Shown here in pieces: positions 16,414 to 25,393 of a stretch of DNA of 64,000 nucleotides. The first letter of the stretch is position 1. Every line of letters starts with the position of its first letter. Source of the DNA: DASPTT01 sp035623275. Its GTDB lineage: Bacteria; Actinomycetota; Acidimicrobiia; Acidimicrobiales; UBA8190. The notes under the pieces are model-generated. The model searched no databases. It worked only from the letters and a program-made list of their open reading frames with translations, and was not told the origin of the DNA. A program made the position numbers and the translations under genes. The stretch spans positions 54,524-118,523 of the forward strand of contig DASPTT010000133.1 of assembly GCA_035623275.1 (NCBI GenBank). Direction: 5' to 3'.

Positions 16414-17385
16414 GTGGCACGCCTGGTGGCGGTGGCCAACCAGAAGGGTGGGGTCGCCAAGACGACCACCGTCCATGCGCTCGGATACGCGCTGGCCGCG
16501 ATCGGCCGGCGGGTCCTGATGGTCGACCTCGATCCCCAGGCCGATCTCACCTTCTCGACCGGGATCGACAGCACGTCGCTCAAGTGCTCGATGTACGACG
16601 TGATGGGGGGCCACGTCGACGCAGCGGACGCATGCGTGGCGCTGGAGGGGCCCGAGGGCCTGGACGTGTTGCCGGCGACGTTCGACCTCTTCGTCACCGA
16701 GGTCGACCTGGCGCCACGGACCGGGCGAGAATACGCGCTCGCCCGAGCCCTGGCTCCTGTTCACGGCTCCTACGACGTGGTGCTGGTCGACTGCCCGCCG
16801 TCACTCGGCCTCCTCACCGTCAACGCCCTCACCGCGGCCGAGGAGGTCGTCATACCGTGCCAGTGCGAGACCCTGAGCGACCGCGGTGTCGGCCAGTTGC
16901 TCGAGCTGATCGCGGACGTCCGGATGTTCACGAACCCGGGATTGGACGTCCGAGGTGTGATCCCGACGATGTTCGACCGCCATACGACGCACAACCGCTC
17001 GATCCTGGTCGACATCGAGGACCGCCATGGCGTACCGGTGCTGCATCCGCCGGTGCGCAAGTCCATCCGATTCGCCGAGGCCTCTCGCAGCGGGAAGTCC
17101 ATCCTCGAATACGCGCCCGACCTGCCCGCCGCCGGCGCCTATCGGCAGCTCGCGCAGCTCCTCGACACTTCGGCACCGCAGCGATCCCGGGTCTTGGCCG
17201 TCGGCTGCCCCGTCGCGGTTCGTGACCGGTATCAGGGCAATTGGGCCCAGGGCTTCGACATCGCCGGCCGGCGAGGAGCTGAGTACGTCGTCCGCCGGCT
17301 GTCGGACGATTCGGTCCTCCCGGGCACGTTCGGTGCAGAGGACGTGCGGGCCGTCACGGCCGGCAAGGCCGCCGCGCAGTGGTGA
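16414..17385 (+). CDS. parA: ParA-family ATPase
   Basis: A 323-aa deviant Walker ATPase: KGGVAKTT (N-terminal P-loop with signature lysine), VDLDPQADLTFSTG, and the later VLVDCPPSLGLLTVNAL. These proteins partition DNA or position protein complexes through ATP-dependent dimerisation. AGGA at 16403-16406 fits the GTG at 16414. About 60 residues beyond the usual end (from ~265) form an extension without known motif, ending TFGAEDVRAVTAGKAAAQW. No parB follows, and the next gene is on the opposite strand, so this is an orphan and may position something other than the chromosome. Confidence 0.85.
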   Translation: MARLVAVANQKGGVAKTTTVHALGYALAAIGRRVLMVDLDPQADLTFSTGIDSTSLKCSMYDVMGGHVDAADACVALEGPEGLDVLPATFDLFVTEVDLAPRTGREYALARALAPVHGSYDVVLVDCPPSLGLLTVNALTAAEEVVIPCQCETLSDRGVGQLLELIADVRMFTNPGLDVRGVIPTMFDRHTTHNRSILVDIEDRHGVPVLHPPVRKSIRFAEASRSGKSILEYAPDLPAAGAYRQLAQLLDTSAPQRSRVLAVGCPVAVRDRYQGNWAQGFDIAGRRGAEYVVRRLSDDSVLPGTFGAEDVRAVTAGKAAAQW

Positions 17386-17404
17386 ACGAGCCCGCGGGCC
17401 CGGT

Positions 17405-18709
17405 TCAGGCCGGCGGCTGGACCTGCGGCACACCGCCGACGACGGCGAGAGGCCGGAGGTACAGCAGGCGCGGATTCGGGTACCCGATGGCGTCCGGTTG
17501 CCAGGCGTGGAACGCGATCCACGGCCGACCCTGGGCGTCGAGGAACACCGATTCCCCACCAGGGCCGACGAACCCCGACTGCGACGCGTAGAGCGGCCCG
17601 TCGAGCGGCCTCGCGCAGGGACCGAGCGGGCCCTGGCAGGTGGCCACGCCGATGGCGTACGACCCGGAGTTCCAGTCGCTCCCCGAGTAGAAGAGGTAAT
17701 AGGTCCCGCCCGACAACCACATGAAGGGGCCCTCGACGACCGATCGTTCCCACGACTGGGCCGGCACGAGCATGGCCGTGGGCGCCGTCCCGGGTGCCAT
17801 CGCCATTCCCGACGGCGTCATCGGCTGGGCCCAGATCGTCGCCGGGTGGCCGCCGGCCGCGTTCTGCTTCCAGGTCAGGTAGAGCTGGCCGGCCCCGTCC
17901 GTATAGGGCGCGGGGTCGATCGATCCTCCCGCCTGGCACACGAGCGGTCCGGTCGACGAGTCGACGAACGGGCCTGTGGGCGTGCTCGCGGTGGCGACGG
18001 AGATGCATTGGCCCGTGGCATAGAAGAGAAGGAACCGACCGGCGGTCTCGAGGACCCCTGGTGCCCAGGTGGTGCCCGTCGTGGCCCAGGCGGGCAGGGA
18101 CGGGAGCGCGTCGCCGACCGTCGTCCAGGTCGACAGGTCCGTCGACTCGATGATCTGGATGTTCCCTCCCGCGGAGTTGGTGGCATAGCCGTAGTAGGTG
18201 CCGGCCACGTCGATGAGGTCGGGGTCCGGGAAGTCGAAGGGATAGACCGGGCCACCGGGGGTGCCGGCCTGCAGCTTCTGGCAGGTCGCGGCCACTGCCG
18301 CGAGCTGGGTGATGGCGGATTGCTGGCGCCCGGCCTCCAGGTCGCCCACGGCGATCTGCAGGCCGGCCACACAGGCGTTGACCGTGTCGAGGTTCACGTC
18401 CTGGAGCGTGAGTGCCTGCTCGTTGCTCTGGAGCTCCTGCTCGGTCGACGTGAGCTCGGTCGTCGACCTCGCCAGCTGCGTGGTGTCGGCCTGGTCGGCG
18501 CTCAGTGCGGCGCTGAGCTCGGCGTCGACGACGGCCACCTGACCGACCAGTGAGCGGACCTGGTCGCGCGCCAGCTGCACGGCGACGTCGGCGTGGTGCA
18601 GCCGCGTCTGGGTGCTGAGGTCGTCGACCAGGCCGGCGACCAGCAGCGCCCCCGCGAGGATCACGAGGCCGGCCCGCAGCGACCACCGGGCCCGCAGGCG
18701 CTCATCCAT
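17405..18709 (-). CDS. Membrane-anchored glycoside hydrolase family 43 protein with stapled helical segment
   Basis: A 434-aa product. A membrane helix (~11-28) anchors a helical, heptad-rich segment (35-145) that ends in a Cys113-x29-Cys143 unit. The rest is a five-bladed GH43 domain with the three acidic residues in their usual contexts: the base in FDFPDPDLI (161-164), the modulator in GGSIDPAPY, and the acid in VVEGPF. GH43 enzymes cleave arabinosides, xylosides or related furanosides. The start at MDERLRARW overlaps the upstream gene by 8 bases. The enzyme would be displayed outside the membrane on a helical stalk. Confidence 0.8.
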   Translation of the reverse strand: MDERLRARWSLRAGLVILAGALLVAGLVDDLSTQTRLHHADVAVQLARDQVRSLVGQVAVVDAELSAALSADQADTTQLARSTTELTSTEQELQSNEQALTLQDVNLDTVNACVAGLQIAVGDLEAGRQQSAITQLAAVAATCQKLQAGTPGGPVYPFDFPDPDLIDVAGTYYGYATNSAGGNIQIIESTDLSTWTTVGDALPSLPAWATTGTTWAPGVLETAGRFLLFYATGQCISVATASTPTGPFVDSSTGPLVCQAGGSIDPAPYTDGAGQLYLTWKQNAAGGHPATIWAQPMTPSGMAMAPGTAPTAMLVPAQSWERSVVEGPFMWLSGGTYYLFYSGSDWNSGSYAIGVATCQGPLGPCARPLDGPLYASQSGFVGPGGESVFLDAQGRPWIAFHAWQPDAIGYPNPRLLYLRPLAVVGGVPQVQPPA

Positions 18710-19205
18710 TGCCGGGCCTCGCGGCATTGCAACTCGACGACACGGCCGACAGGGACGACAGCGCACCACTCGGCTGGCCGACGGCCAGCTGGTCGAGCGC
18801 CCGGTTGGCACCGGCCAGACACGTCTCGAGGGCGCCGATGTCATAGTCGGCGGCGGCCAGCGCCGCGGCGGTCGCCGTATTGGCCGCACCGGTGGTAGCG
18901 AGCGAGGCGCGGACCTTGGCCAGGGACGCCTGGTGGGACCAGTCCTGCGTCGACACCACCCACGTGCGCGCCCGGGCCTCGACGAGCAACGCGGCTTCCG
19001 ACGCTTCGAGGCGCCTCAGGGAGACCGCGTCGGCCGTCGTGTCCCTGACCTCGGACCGTCCGCGCGTGTCGGTGACCACGATGACCGCGCCCACCGACAG
19101 GAGCACTGCCACCAGCGCCGCGGCCCGCGCCCGTCCTGCGGTCCGCCACGGGCGCGCTGCCCATGAGACGCTCGGCGGCGGTCCCACGGGCGCCAGCCTA
19201 GGCAC
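18702..19205 (-). CDS. Membrane-anchored helical protein paralogous to the GH43 stalk
   Basis: About 167 aa: a short basic N-terminus, a membrane helix (AAALVAVLLSVGAVIVV), then helical sequence ending in a Cys-x29-Cys unit with the same spacing and similar residues (AG, L-x-x-G, L-x-x-V) as in the overlapping GH43 gene. It has no enzymatic domain. The start is uncertain: GTG codons at 19223, 19205 and 19187 are all possible, none with a convincing ribosome site. The product may pair with the GH43 stalk. It is divergent from the MFS gene at 19309. Confidence 0.5.
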   Translation of the reverse strand: MPRLAPVGPPPSVSWAARPWRTAGRARAAALVAVLLSVGAVIVVTDTRGRSEVRDTTADAVSLRRLEASEAALLVEARARTWVVSTQDWSHQASLAKVRASLATTGAANTATAAALAAADYDIGALETCLAGANRALDQLAVGQPSGALSSLSAVSSSCNAARPGNG

Positions 19206-19308
19206 GCTCCCGCGACCGATCACATCCCCGGAAATCCCGTGGTCGAGAGCGGAGTTGAAACCTCCACAGGCGCGTAGCAACAATCGTGTCCCGAGGTCGA
19301 GGAGCTCG

Positions 19309-20862
19309 ATGACCACTGCAGAGAGTCAACCGTCGGCGACTCCGGGGGCGCCGTCCGACCGCCTCAGTCCGGAGGTGCGCCGGGTCAGTGTCGTGGTGGT
19401 GCTGGGCACCATCATGGCCATTCTCGACACGACCATCGTGGCCGTCGCCCTCGCCACGCTCGCTCGCGACTTCCACACCAGCATCAGCACCATCCAATGG
19501 GTCACCACCGGGTACCTGCTGGCGCTCGCCGTGGTGATCCCGCTGAGCGGCTGGGCGGTGCACCGCTTCGGCGCCAAGCCCGTCTACATCATGTCGCTGC
19601 TGCTGTTCGTCGCCGGTTCGGCCCTGTGCGGCGTGGCCTGGTCGGCCGGCGCCCTGATCGTCTTCCGCGTGCTGCAGGGCCTCGGTGGCGGCATGATCAT
19701 GCCGGTCGGACAGACGATCATGGTCCGCACCGCCGGCCCCGACAAGATGAACAAGGTCATGGCGCTCATCGGGGTGCCGACGTTGCTGGGACCGATCCTC
19801 GGACCTGTCATCGGCGGGCTGATCATCTCCAACGTCTCGTGGCGCTGGATCTTCTTCGTCAACGTCCCGATCGGCATCGTGGCGCTGATCCTCTGCTTCC
19901 GCTTCCTGACCACCACACCACGCGACCGCTCGCACCGGTTCGACGTCACAGGATTCCTGCTGCTGGCGCCGGGCCTGGCCCTTGCCGTCTACGGCCTCTC
20001 CGAGGTGGGGAGCGAGGGCGGGTTCTCCTCCCGTGGCGTCCAGGTCAGTCTGCTGGTGTCCGTCGTGCTCATCGTCGGGTTCGTCGTGCGCTCGCTCCGG
20101 GCCCCCGAACCCCTGCTCGACCTGCGCCTCTTCACGCGCTTCAACTTCTCCGTGGCCACGGCCTGCATCTTCCTGATCGGCGCCACCCTCTACGGCACGA
20201 TGTTCCTGCTGCCGCTCTACTACCAGATCGTGCGCGGCGAGTCCCCCTTGACGGCCGGCCTGCTCATGGCACCCCAGGGGATCGGTGCGGCGCTGGTCAT
20301 GCGGCCGTCGGCCCAGCTGGCCGACCGCTACGGCACCCGGCGGACGGTGCCCGTCGGCATGGCCGTGCTGGCACTGGGCACCTTGGCCTACACCCAGGTC
20401 TCCGGGTCCACATCCTTTGCGTTCCTGGCCTGCGCGCTGCTCGTGCGGGGCATCGGTCTGGGCTTCGCCATGATGCCGGTGTTCGCGGCGGCGTACCGGG
20501 GGCTGTCGCACGAGCAGGTCCCCCGCGCCAGCACCGCCACCAACATCATCCGCCAGGTCGGCGGCTCGCTCGGCGTGGCCGTGTTCGCAGTGGTGCTGCA
20601 GACCGCCATCGCCCACCAGTTCCCCGGCCATGCCGCGGGCCTGGGCATGCTGCAGGTCCATCCGCTCCCCCTCACCGTGGCCGACCGCCTGGCCGACGCC
20701 TTCGCCACCTCCTTCTGGTGGTCGTTCGGTGTGTGCGCGTTGGCCATCCTTCCGGCGGTCTTCCTGCCGGGTCCCCTCACGTCGGCCGCGGGCGTGTGGG
20801 AGGAGCTCGAGGAGGCCGAAGTGGCCAATCTCGACGAGGTGGCGGAGGTCATCCCCGAATAG
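19309..20862 (+). CDS. DHA2-family MFS exporter
   Basis: A 517-aa transporter of the EmrB/QacA group with the family start LDTTIVAVALATLARDF...IQWVTTGYLL, motif A in VHRFGAKPVY, and GPILGPVIGG in helix 5. About 14 membrane helices are expected, and the acidic C-terminal tail (EELEEAEVANLDEVAEV) is cytoplasmic. GAGGAG 4 bases before the ATG at 19309 supports the start. It is the second DHA2 exporter in the window and is not closely similar to the one at 2897-4378. The substrate is unknown. Confidence 0.9.
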   Translation: MTTAESQPSATPGAPSDRLSPEVRRVSVVVVLGTIMAILDTTIVAVALATLARDFHTSISTIQWVTTGYLLALAVVIPLSGWAVHRFGAKPVYIMSLLLFVAGSALCGVAWSAGALIVFRVLQGLGGGMIMPVGQTIMVRTAGPDKMNKVMALIGVPTLLGPILGPVIGGLIISNVSWRWIFFVNVPIGIVALILCFRFLTTTPRDRSHRFDVTGFLLLAPGLALAVYGLSEVGSEGGFSSRGVQVSLLVSVVLIVGFVVRSLRAPEPLLDLRLFTRFNFSVATACIFLIGATLYGTMFLLPLYYQIVRGESPLTAGLLMAPQGIGAALVMRPSAQLADRYGTRRTVPVGMAVLALGTLAYTQVSGSTSFAFLACALLVRGIGLGFAMMPVFAAAYRGLSHEQVPRASTATNIIRQVGGSLGVAVFAVVLQTAIAHQFPGHAAGLGMLQVHPLPLTVADRLADAFATSFWWSFGVCALAILPAVFLPGPLTSAAGVWEELEEAEVANLDEVAEVIPE

Positions 20863-20874
20863 CGGCGCGCGTCC

Positions 20875-22485
20875 TCACGGCCCGGGGTCGGGGGTGCCGG
20901 CCGCGGCCGCCGCCCTGGCCCAGCGGTAGTCGGCTTTGCCGGCGACCGACCGTTTGACGGCGGCGACGACGGCGATGGTCTTAGGGACCTTGTAGCCCGC
21001 CAACCGGGCACGGCAGAAGGCCCGGAGCGACTCCGGCTCCACGTCGGCCCCCGGACGGGACTGGACGACGGCGCTCACGCGTTCGCCGTAGTAGTCGTCG
21101 GGGACGCCGACGACGAGCGCGTCCTCCACGTCGCCGTGCTCCTTGAGGACGGCCTCCACCTCCTCGGGGAACACCTTCTCCCCTCCGGTGTTGATGCACA
21201 GTGAGCCTCTGCCCAACACGGTGATGGTGCCGTCGGCACCGACGGTGGCCACGTCGCCGGAGAGTGCCCACCGTGCGCCTCCCGCTTCGACGAAGGTCTG
21301 GGCCGTCTTCGCCTCGTCGCCGAGATAGCCGATCGGGATGTGGCCGCTGCGCGCCAGGTGGCCATGGGCCCCGGAGCCGGCGACGACCGGTCGCAGATCG
21401 GCATCGAGCACGTCGGTGCGCTCGTCCACCCGGAGCTGCGGGGGACCGAGCGGGTCGTCCTCGGGCGCCGATCCACCGAGTTGTCCGGTCTCCGACGAGC
21501 CGAACGCATCGGCGACGACCCTCCCCGGGAGCAACCGGGCGATACGGCGCTTGGTCGACGGCGACAGGGCCGCTCCCCCCGATCCGATGGCCAGCAACGA
21601 CGACACGTCGCAACGCTGGCCGTGGGTCTCGAGCCAGTCGAGGAGCGGACGGGCGATGGCATCGCCCACGACGACGAGGACGTTGACCGATTCGGCCGCC
21701 ATGAGGTGCCACAGTGCCGCGGGGTCCAGGTGCCGGCCCGGGACGAGGACCACCTTGCCGCCGCCCAAGAGCATGGAGAACGCCAACCAGTGGGCCGCCG
21801 CGTGCACCAGGGGGGACGCGGGGAGCGACGCCAGGCCGCCGCCCTTCACACGATCCGCCAGCTCCTCGGGCGAGCTGATCACGTTGCCCAGCGACATGGG
21901 ATCGCCACCGCCCATGGCAGCGAAGAAGATGTCCTCATGGCGCCAGAGCACGCCCTTGGGCATCCCGGTGGTCCCACCGGTGTAGACGCAGTACAGGTCG
22001 TCGGCCGAACGTCTCGCGAATCCGCGGACATCGGGGACGCCCGCGAGCGCGGACTCGAGGTCGACGCCGAGCCCGGAGGCCGCCGCGTCGTCACGGACCT
22101 CGAGGAGCAGCGGGCGGACCGGGATCGATCTGATCGCGTCGGCGACCGCGGGGGCGAAGCTGCTGTGGAAGGCCAACCCTGACAGGCGGGCATCCCGGTA
22201 GAGATGCTCCAGCTCCGATGCGACGTACCGGTAGTTGATGTTGACCGGCACAGCCCGAATCTTGAAGCAGGCAAGCATCGTCTCCAGGTACTCGGCCCCG
22301 TTGGCGAGCTGCACGCCGACGAAGTCGCCGGCGGCGATGCCGGCGTCGGCGAGGCAATGGGCCAGGCGATTCGCCCGACCGTCGAGCTCCGCGTAGGTGA
22401 GGCGGCGGTCGCCGGCGACCAGGGCCACCCGGTCCCCGACCGTGTCCACCACGCTCTCGAACAGGTCTGCCAGGTTGAACTCCAC
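20875..22485 (-). CDS. Acyl-CoA synthetase (FadD-like AMP-binding ligase)
   Basis: A 536-aa adenylate-forming enzyme that activates a carboxylic acid as its CoA thioester. Seen: the P-loop-like YTGGTTGMPKGVLW, the SSET motif (AFGSSETGQ), LSGDVATV and the C-terminal lysine region SVAGKADYRW. The spacing matches bacterial long-chain or steroid-side-chain ligases of the FadD group. It converges on the MFS gene with a 12-base gap and diverges from the neutral-lipid operon at 22625, so it could feed acyl-CoA to that operon, but the two are transcribed separately. Confidence 0.88.
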   Translation of the reverse strand: MEFNLADLFESVVDTVGDRVALVAGDRRLTYAELDGRANRLAHCLADAGIAAGDFVGVQLANGAEYLETMLACFKIRAVPVNINYRYVASELEHLYRDARLSGLAFHSSFAPAVADAIRSIPVRPLLLEVRDDAAASGLGVDLESALAGVPDVRGFARRSADDLYCVYTGGTTGMPKGVLWRHEDIFFAAMGGGDPMSLGNVISSPEELADRVKGGGLASLPASPLVHAAAHWLAFSMLLGGGKVVLVPGRHLDPAALWHLMAAESVNVLVVVGDAIARPLLDWLETHGQRCDVSSLLAIGSGGAALSPSTKRRIARLLPGRVVADAFGSSETGQLGGSAPEDDPLGPPQLRVDERTDVLDADLRPVVAGSGAHGHLARSGHIPIGYLGDEAKTAQTFVEAGGARWALSGDVATVGADGTITVLGRGSLCINTGGEKVFPEEVEAVLKEHGDVEDALVVGVPDDYYGERVSAVVQSRPGADVEPESLRAFCRARLAGYKVPKTIAVVAAVKRSVAGKADYRWARAAAAAGTPDPGP

Positions 22486-22624
22486 GGGCTTCTCCGATGC
22501 GCCCCGTCCTCCACCCGCCGCTGGCGCGCCGGGCGGGGCGCTGTCATGACGCGCTAGACGTAGTATGGCGTCGGCTGTCGCGGTTCACGGACGGGGATGG
22601 GCCGCCGGGGGGTTTCGAGGGGTC

Positions 22625-23971
22625 ATGGGGGACGCTGCTCCCGTTCCGGGCGCTGTGGCGGACGAAGCGACGCACGGTGGCGAGCACGGGCCGTGCCACG
22701 CCGGTCCCGAGGCGCCCCCCGTCCGTTCGCTCCCGCTCGTCGACAGGGTCACCGGGACCTACCGCGCCGTCCTGCGGTTCCTGGAACGGCGGTCGTTGGC
22801 CCGGGCATCGAGAGCCATCCCCCGCACGGTGCGCTTCCTCACGTCCTCCAAGCTGACCGGCAGCGTGGCCGAGGCCGTTCCCGTCCCGGCACTGTCGCTG
22901 GGCTTCGCAGGCGGCGTGGCCATGGACGAAGCGCTCTTGTCCATGGCAATGGCACCGAACCGGTTCCCCCGCCGGGCGGACTACACGCGGGTCGGCGAAG
23001 AGCTGACCCAGGCACACGAGATGTTCTCCCGCCGCGGGTGGCTCGCCCGACCGACCGCCTACCACCGCACGCCCCCACCCCTCGCCGAGCGCGACGTCAC
23101 CGTGGCCCGCGGGTGGGCGATGGGGTTGGGCTACGAGCAGCTGGCCTACGCCAGCGAGTTCGTCCCGCGCCCCGCCGAGCCCGGCGGGCAGCGGTGGTCT
23201 TCCTACGGTCCCAACCATCGGGCCCTGGCCACCGTGCTCCGGCATCGCGGGGGGCCGCGCCCGTGGGCCGTCTGCGTCCACGGGTTCTGCATGGGCTACC
23301 CGTTCATGGATTTCGTCGGGCTCCACACCGCCAAGCTCCACCGGGAGCTCGGCTACAACGTCGCCCTGCCCGTCCTGCCGCTGCACGGTCCCCGCAAGGT
23401 GACGCGTGTCAGCGGCGAGCCCTTCCTGTCGTTCGACCTGATGAACACCGTCCATGGCGTGGCCCAGGCCGTGTGGGACGTCCGCCGGTTGCTGTCGTGG
23501 ATCCGTGCGCAGGGGCCGACGGCGATCGTCCTCTACGGCGTCTCCCTCGGCGGGTACGTCGTGTCCCTGGTGGTGGGGATCGAAGACGACATCGACGCCG
23601 TCGTGGCCGGCATCCCGGTCGTGGACTTCCCGAGCCTGTTCCACGCCCACAGCCCCGTGCACATCCGCGCCAGGTCGATCGAGCACCGCATCCTGGGCGG
23701 CACGGCCGAGAGCGTGTTCAGCGTCGTGTCCCCCTTGCACGTCACTCCCAAGGTGCCGAGGGAGCGCCGCTACCTCTACGCCGGTTCCGGCGACAGACTG
23801 GCATTGCCCGACCAGGCCCGCAGGCTCTGGGAGCACTGGGACGAGCCCACCACCTGCTGGTACGCGGGCAACCACGTCGGCTACCTGTGGTCCCGTCAGG
23901 TGGGCTCGTTCGTCGGCTCCTCCCTGACCGAGGTCCGGGGCGACGACCGCGTGCCCGGTGCGCGGGGCTGA
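22625..23971 (+). CDS. Alpha/beta hydrolase, first gene of a neutral-lipid operon
   Basis: About 448 aa. The N-terminal third is family-specific and helical; the C-terminal part is an alpha/beta hydrolase core with the nucleophile elbow GVSLGG, an acidic residue in YAGSGDRLALP and the histidine in GNHVGYLW. CVHGFCMGYPFMDF supplies the oxyanion-hole strand. GAGGGG just before the ATG at 22625 favours that start over one 20 codons upstream. It is 3 bases from the WS/DGAT gene, so the pair is cotranscribed; a lipase or esterase role in wax or triacylglycerol turnover is inferred. Confidence 0.75.
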   Translation: MGDAAPVPGAVADEATHGGEHGPCHAGPEAPPVRSLPLVDRVTGTYRAVLRFLERRSLARASRAIPRTVRFLTSSKLTGSVAEAVPVPALSLGFAGGVAMDEALLSMAMAPNRFPRRADYTRVGEELTQAHEMFSRRGWLARPTAYHRTPPPLAERDVTVARGWAMGLGYEQLAYASEFVPRPAEPGGQRWSSYGPNHRALATVLRHRGGPRPWAVCVHGFCMGYPFMDFVGLHTAKLHRELGYNVALPVLPLHGPRKVTRVSGEPFLSFDLMNTVHGVAQAVWDVRRLLSWIRAQGPTAIVLYGVSLGGYVVSLVVGIEDDIDAVVAGIPVVDFPSLFHAHSPVHIRARSIEHRILGGTAESVFSVVSPLHVTPKVPRERRYLYAGSGDRLALPDQARRLWEHWDEPTTCWYAGNHVGYLWSRQVGSFVGSSLTEVRGDDRVPGARG

Positions 23972-23974
23972 GCC

Positions 23975-25393
23975 ATGGAGCAGATGCGCGGGCTCGACGC
24001 CAAGTTCCTCTACTCGGAGACGCCTGCCGCGCACATGCACACCTTGAAGGTGGCCGTGTTCGACATGTCCGGGCTCGCCGGGCGCAATTCGTACGGCGAC
24101 ATGGTGGCGATGCTCGCCCGCCGCCTCGACCGGCTCCCCCCGTTCCGCCGGCGCGCCGTGCCCGTGCCCTACGGGCTCGGACATCCGCTGTGGGTCGAGG
24201 ACCCGGCGTTCGACGTCCGGCAACACGTCAGCCGGCGACGGGTCGAGCCGCCCGGGGAGGATCGGCAACTGGCCGCCGTGGTCGCCGAGGTCGCCGGCCG
24301 GCCGCTGCCCCGGGACCGCCCCCTGTGGGAGCTCGTCGTCGTGGACGGGCTCGCCCGCGACCGGGTGGCCGTCGTGGCCAAGGTGCACCACGCGGTGGCC
24401 GACGGGGCCACGACGGTCCACCTGCTGCTGCGGGCCATGGAGCCACGACCCCCCGGGTCGCCCGCCTGGGAGCCCGAGGCGATCCCCGACCGTCACGAGC
24501 TGCTGCGCTGGGCCCGGCGCGAGCACCGCCAGCGGCTCCCGACGCTGCCGGACCTGGCCGTCCGCTCCGTCAAGGGCCTGCGCGAGGCCCAGCGACTTCG
24601 CCGGCGCTCGCCGGTCAAGGCGCCCATGCCGTTCCAGGGCCCCCGGACCTCGTTCAACGTGTCGCTCACCCCCGAGCGCACCTTCGCCATGACCACGCTC
24701 GACTTCGAAGACGTGCGGGCGATCCGGCGGGCACTGGGCGTCACCGTCAACGACGTCTTCCTGGCCGTGTGCGGTGGCGCGGTGCAGGCGTACCTCGGGC
24801 ACCGAGGCGAGCTCCCGGGCCGGCCGCTGGTGGCAAGTGTGCCGCTGTCCACCGGCGCGCCCGAAGGAACCCTGGCGGGCAACCACGTGGACAACCTCTA
24901 CGTATCGATCGGGACGGACATCGCCGACCCCGTTGCCCGCGTCCGGCACATCGCCGACGTGGCGGCGGCTGCCAAGGCCGCCCGGGCCGCGCTGGGCAAC
25001 GAGCTCTTCGAGGAACGCGCCGAGATCGTGCCGCCACAGCTCTTCGCCTTCGCGGTCCGGAGCTGGGGCCGCACGCACCTCGCCAACCACCTCCGGCCCC
25101 CGCTCAACCTCGTGGTCTCGAACGTGGCCGGCCCGGCTTCGCGCCTCGAGGTCGGGGGCGCCGTCCTCGAATCGCTCTACTCGGTGGGGCCGATCCTCGA
25201 GGGCATCGGCCTCAACATCACGGCGTGGAGCTACGCCGGCAAGCTGTACGTCTCCGTCCTCGGCTGCCCCGCCAGCCTTCCCGACCCCTGGCCCCTGGCC
25301 GACGCGCTCGGCGACTCGCTCGCCGTGCTGCGAGACGCGATCGGGCTCCGGGCCGACGAGGGCGAGCGGGCACGGCCGGCGGCCAACGCATAG
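23975..25393 (+). CDS. Wax ester synthase/diacylglycerol acyltransferase (WS/DGAT)
   Basis: A 472-aa member of the bacterial bifunctional WS/DGAT family, which esterifies acyl-CoA to diacylglycerol or fatty alcohols for storage lipid. The active-site block is KVHHAVADG (HHxxxDG at 138-144). The N-terminal MRGLDAKFLYSETPAAHMH and the later NHVDNLYVSI and VSNVAGPAS blocks also fit. Its TAG stop overlaps the GTG of the next gene by one base. With the hydrolase before it and the acyltransferase after it, it forms a compact lipid-storage operon. Confidence 0.92.
   Translation: MEQMRGLDAKFLYSETPAAHMHTLKVAVFDMSGLAGRNSYGDMVAMLARRLDRLPPFRRRAVPVPYGLGHPLWVEDPAFDVRQHVSRRRVEPPGEDRQLAAVVAEVAGRPLPRDRPLWELVVVDGLARDRVAVVAKVHHAVADGATTVHLLLRAMEPRPPGSPAWEPEAIPDRHELLRWARREHRQRLPTLPDLAVRSVKGLREAQRLRRRSPVKAPMPFQGPRTSFNVSLTPERTFAMTTLDFEDVRAIRRALGVTVNDVFLAVCGGAVQAYLGHRGELPGRPLVASVPLSTGAPEGTLAGNHVDNLYVSIGTDIADPVARVRHIADVAAAAKAARAALGNELFEERAEIVPPQLFAFAVRSWGRTHLANHLRPPLNLVVSNVAGPASRLEVGGAVLESLYSVGPILEGIGLNITAWSYAGKLYVSVLGCPASLPDPWPLADALGDSLAVLRDAIGLRADEGERARPAANA

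Noticed and set aside
11983..16764. A minus-strand open frame of almost 1600 codons antisense to the fusion gene
   Set aside because: Its composition (Arg, Gly, Pro, His rich, no domains) is that of a GC-rich antisense shadow; only its last 113 codons, the zinc-ribbon protein, have protein-like content and a ribosome site.
22544..25090. An 848-codon minus-strand frame opposite the hydrolase and WS/DGAT genes
   Set aside because: Shadow of two clearly coding plus-strand genes; no motif of its own.
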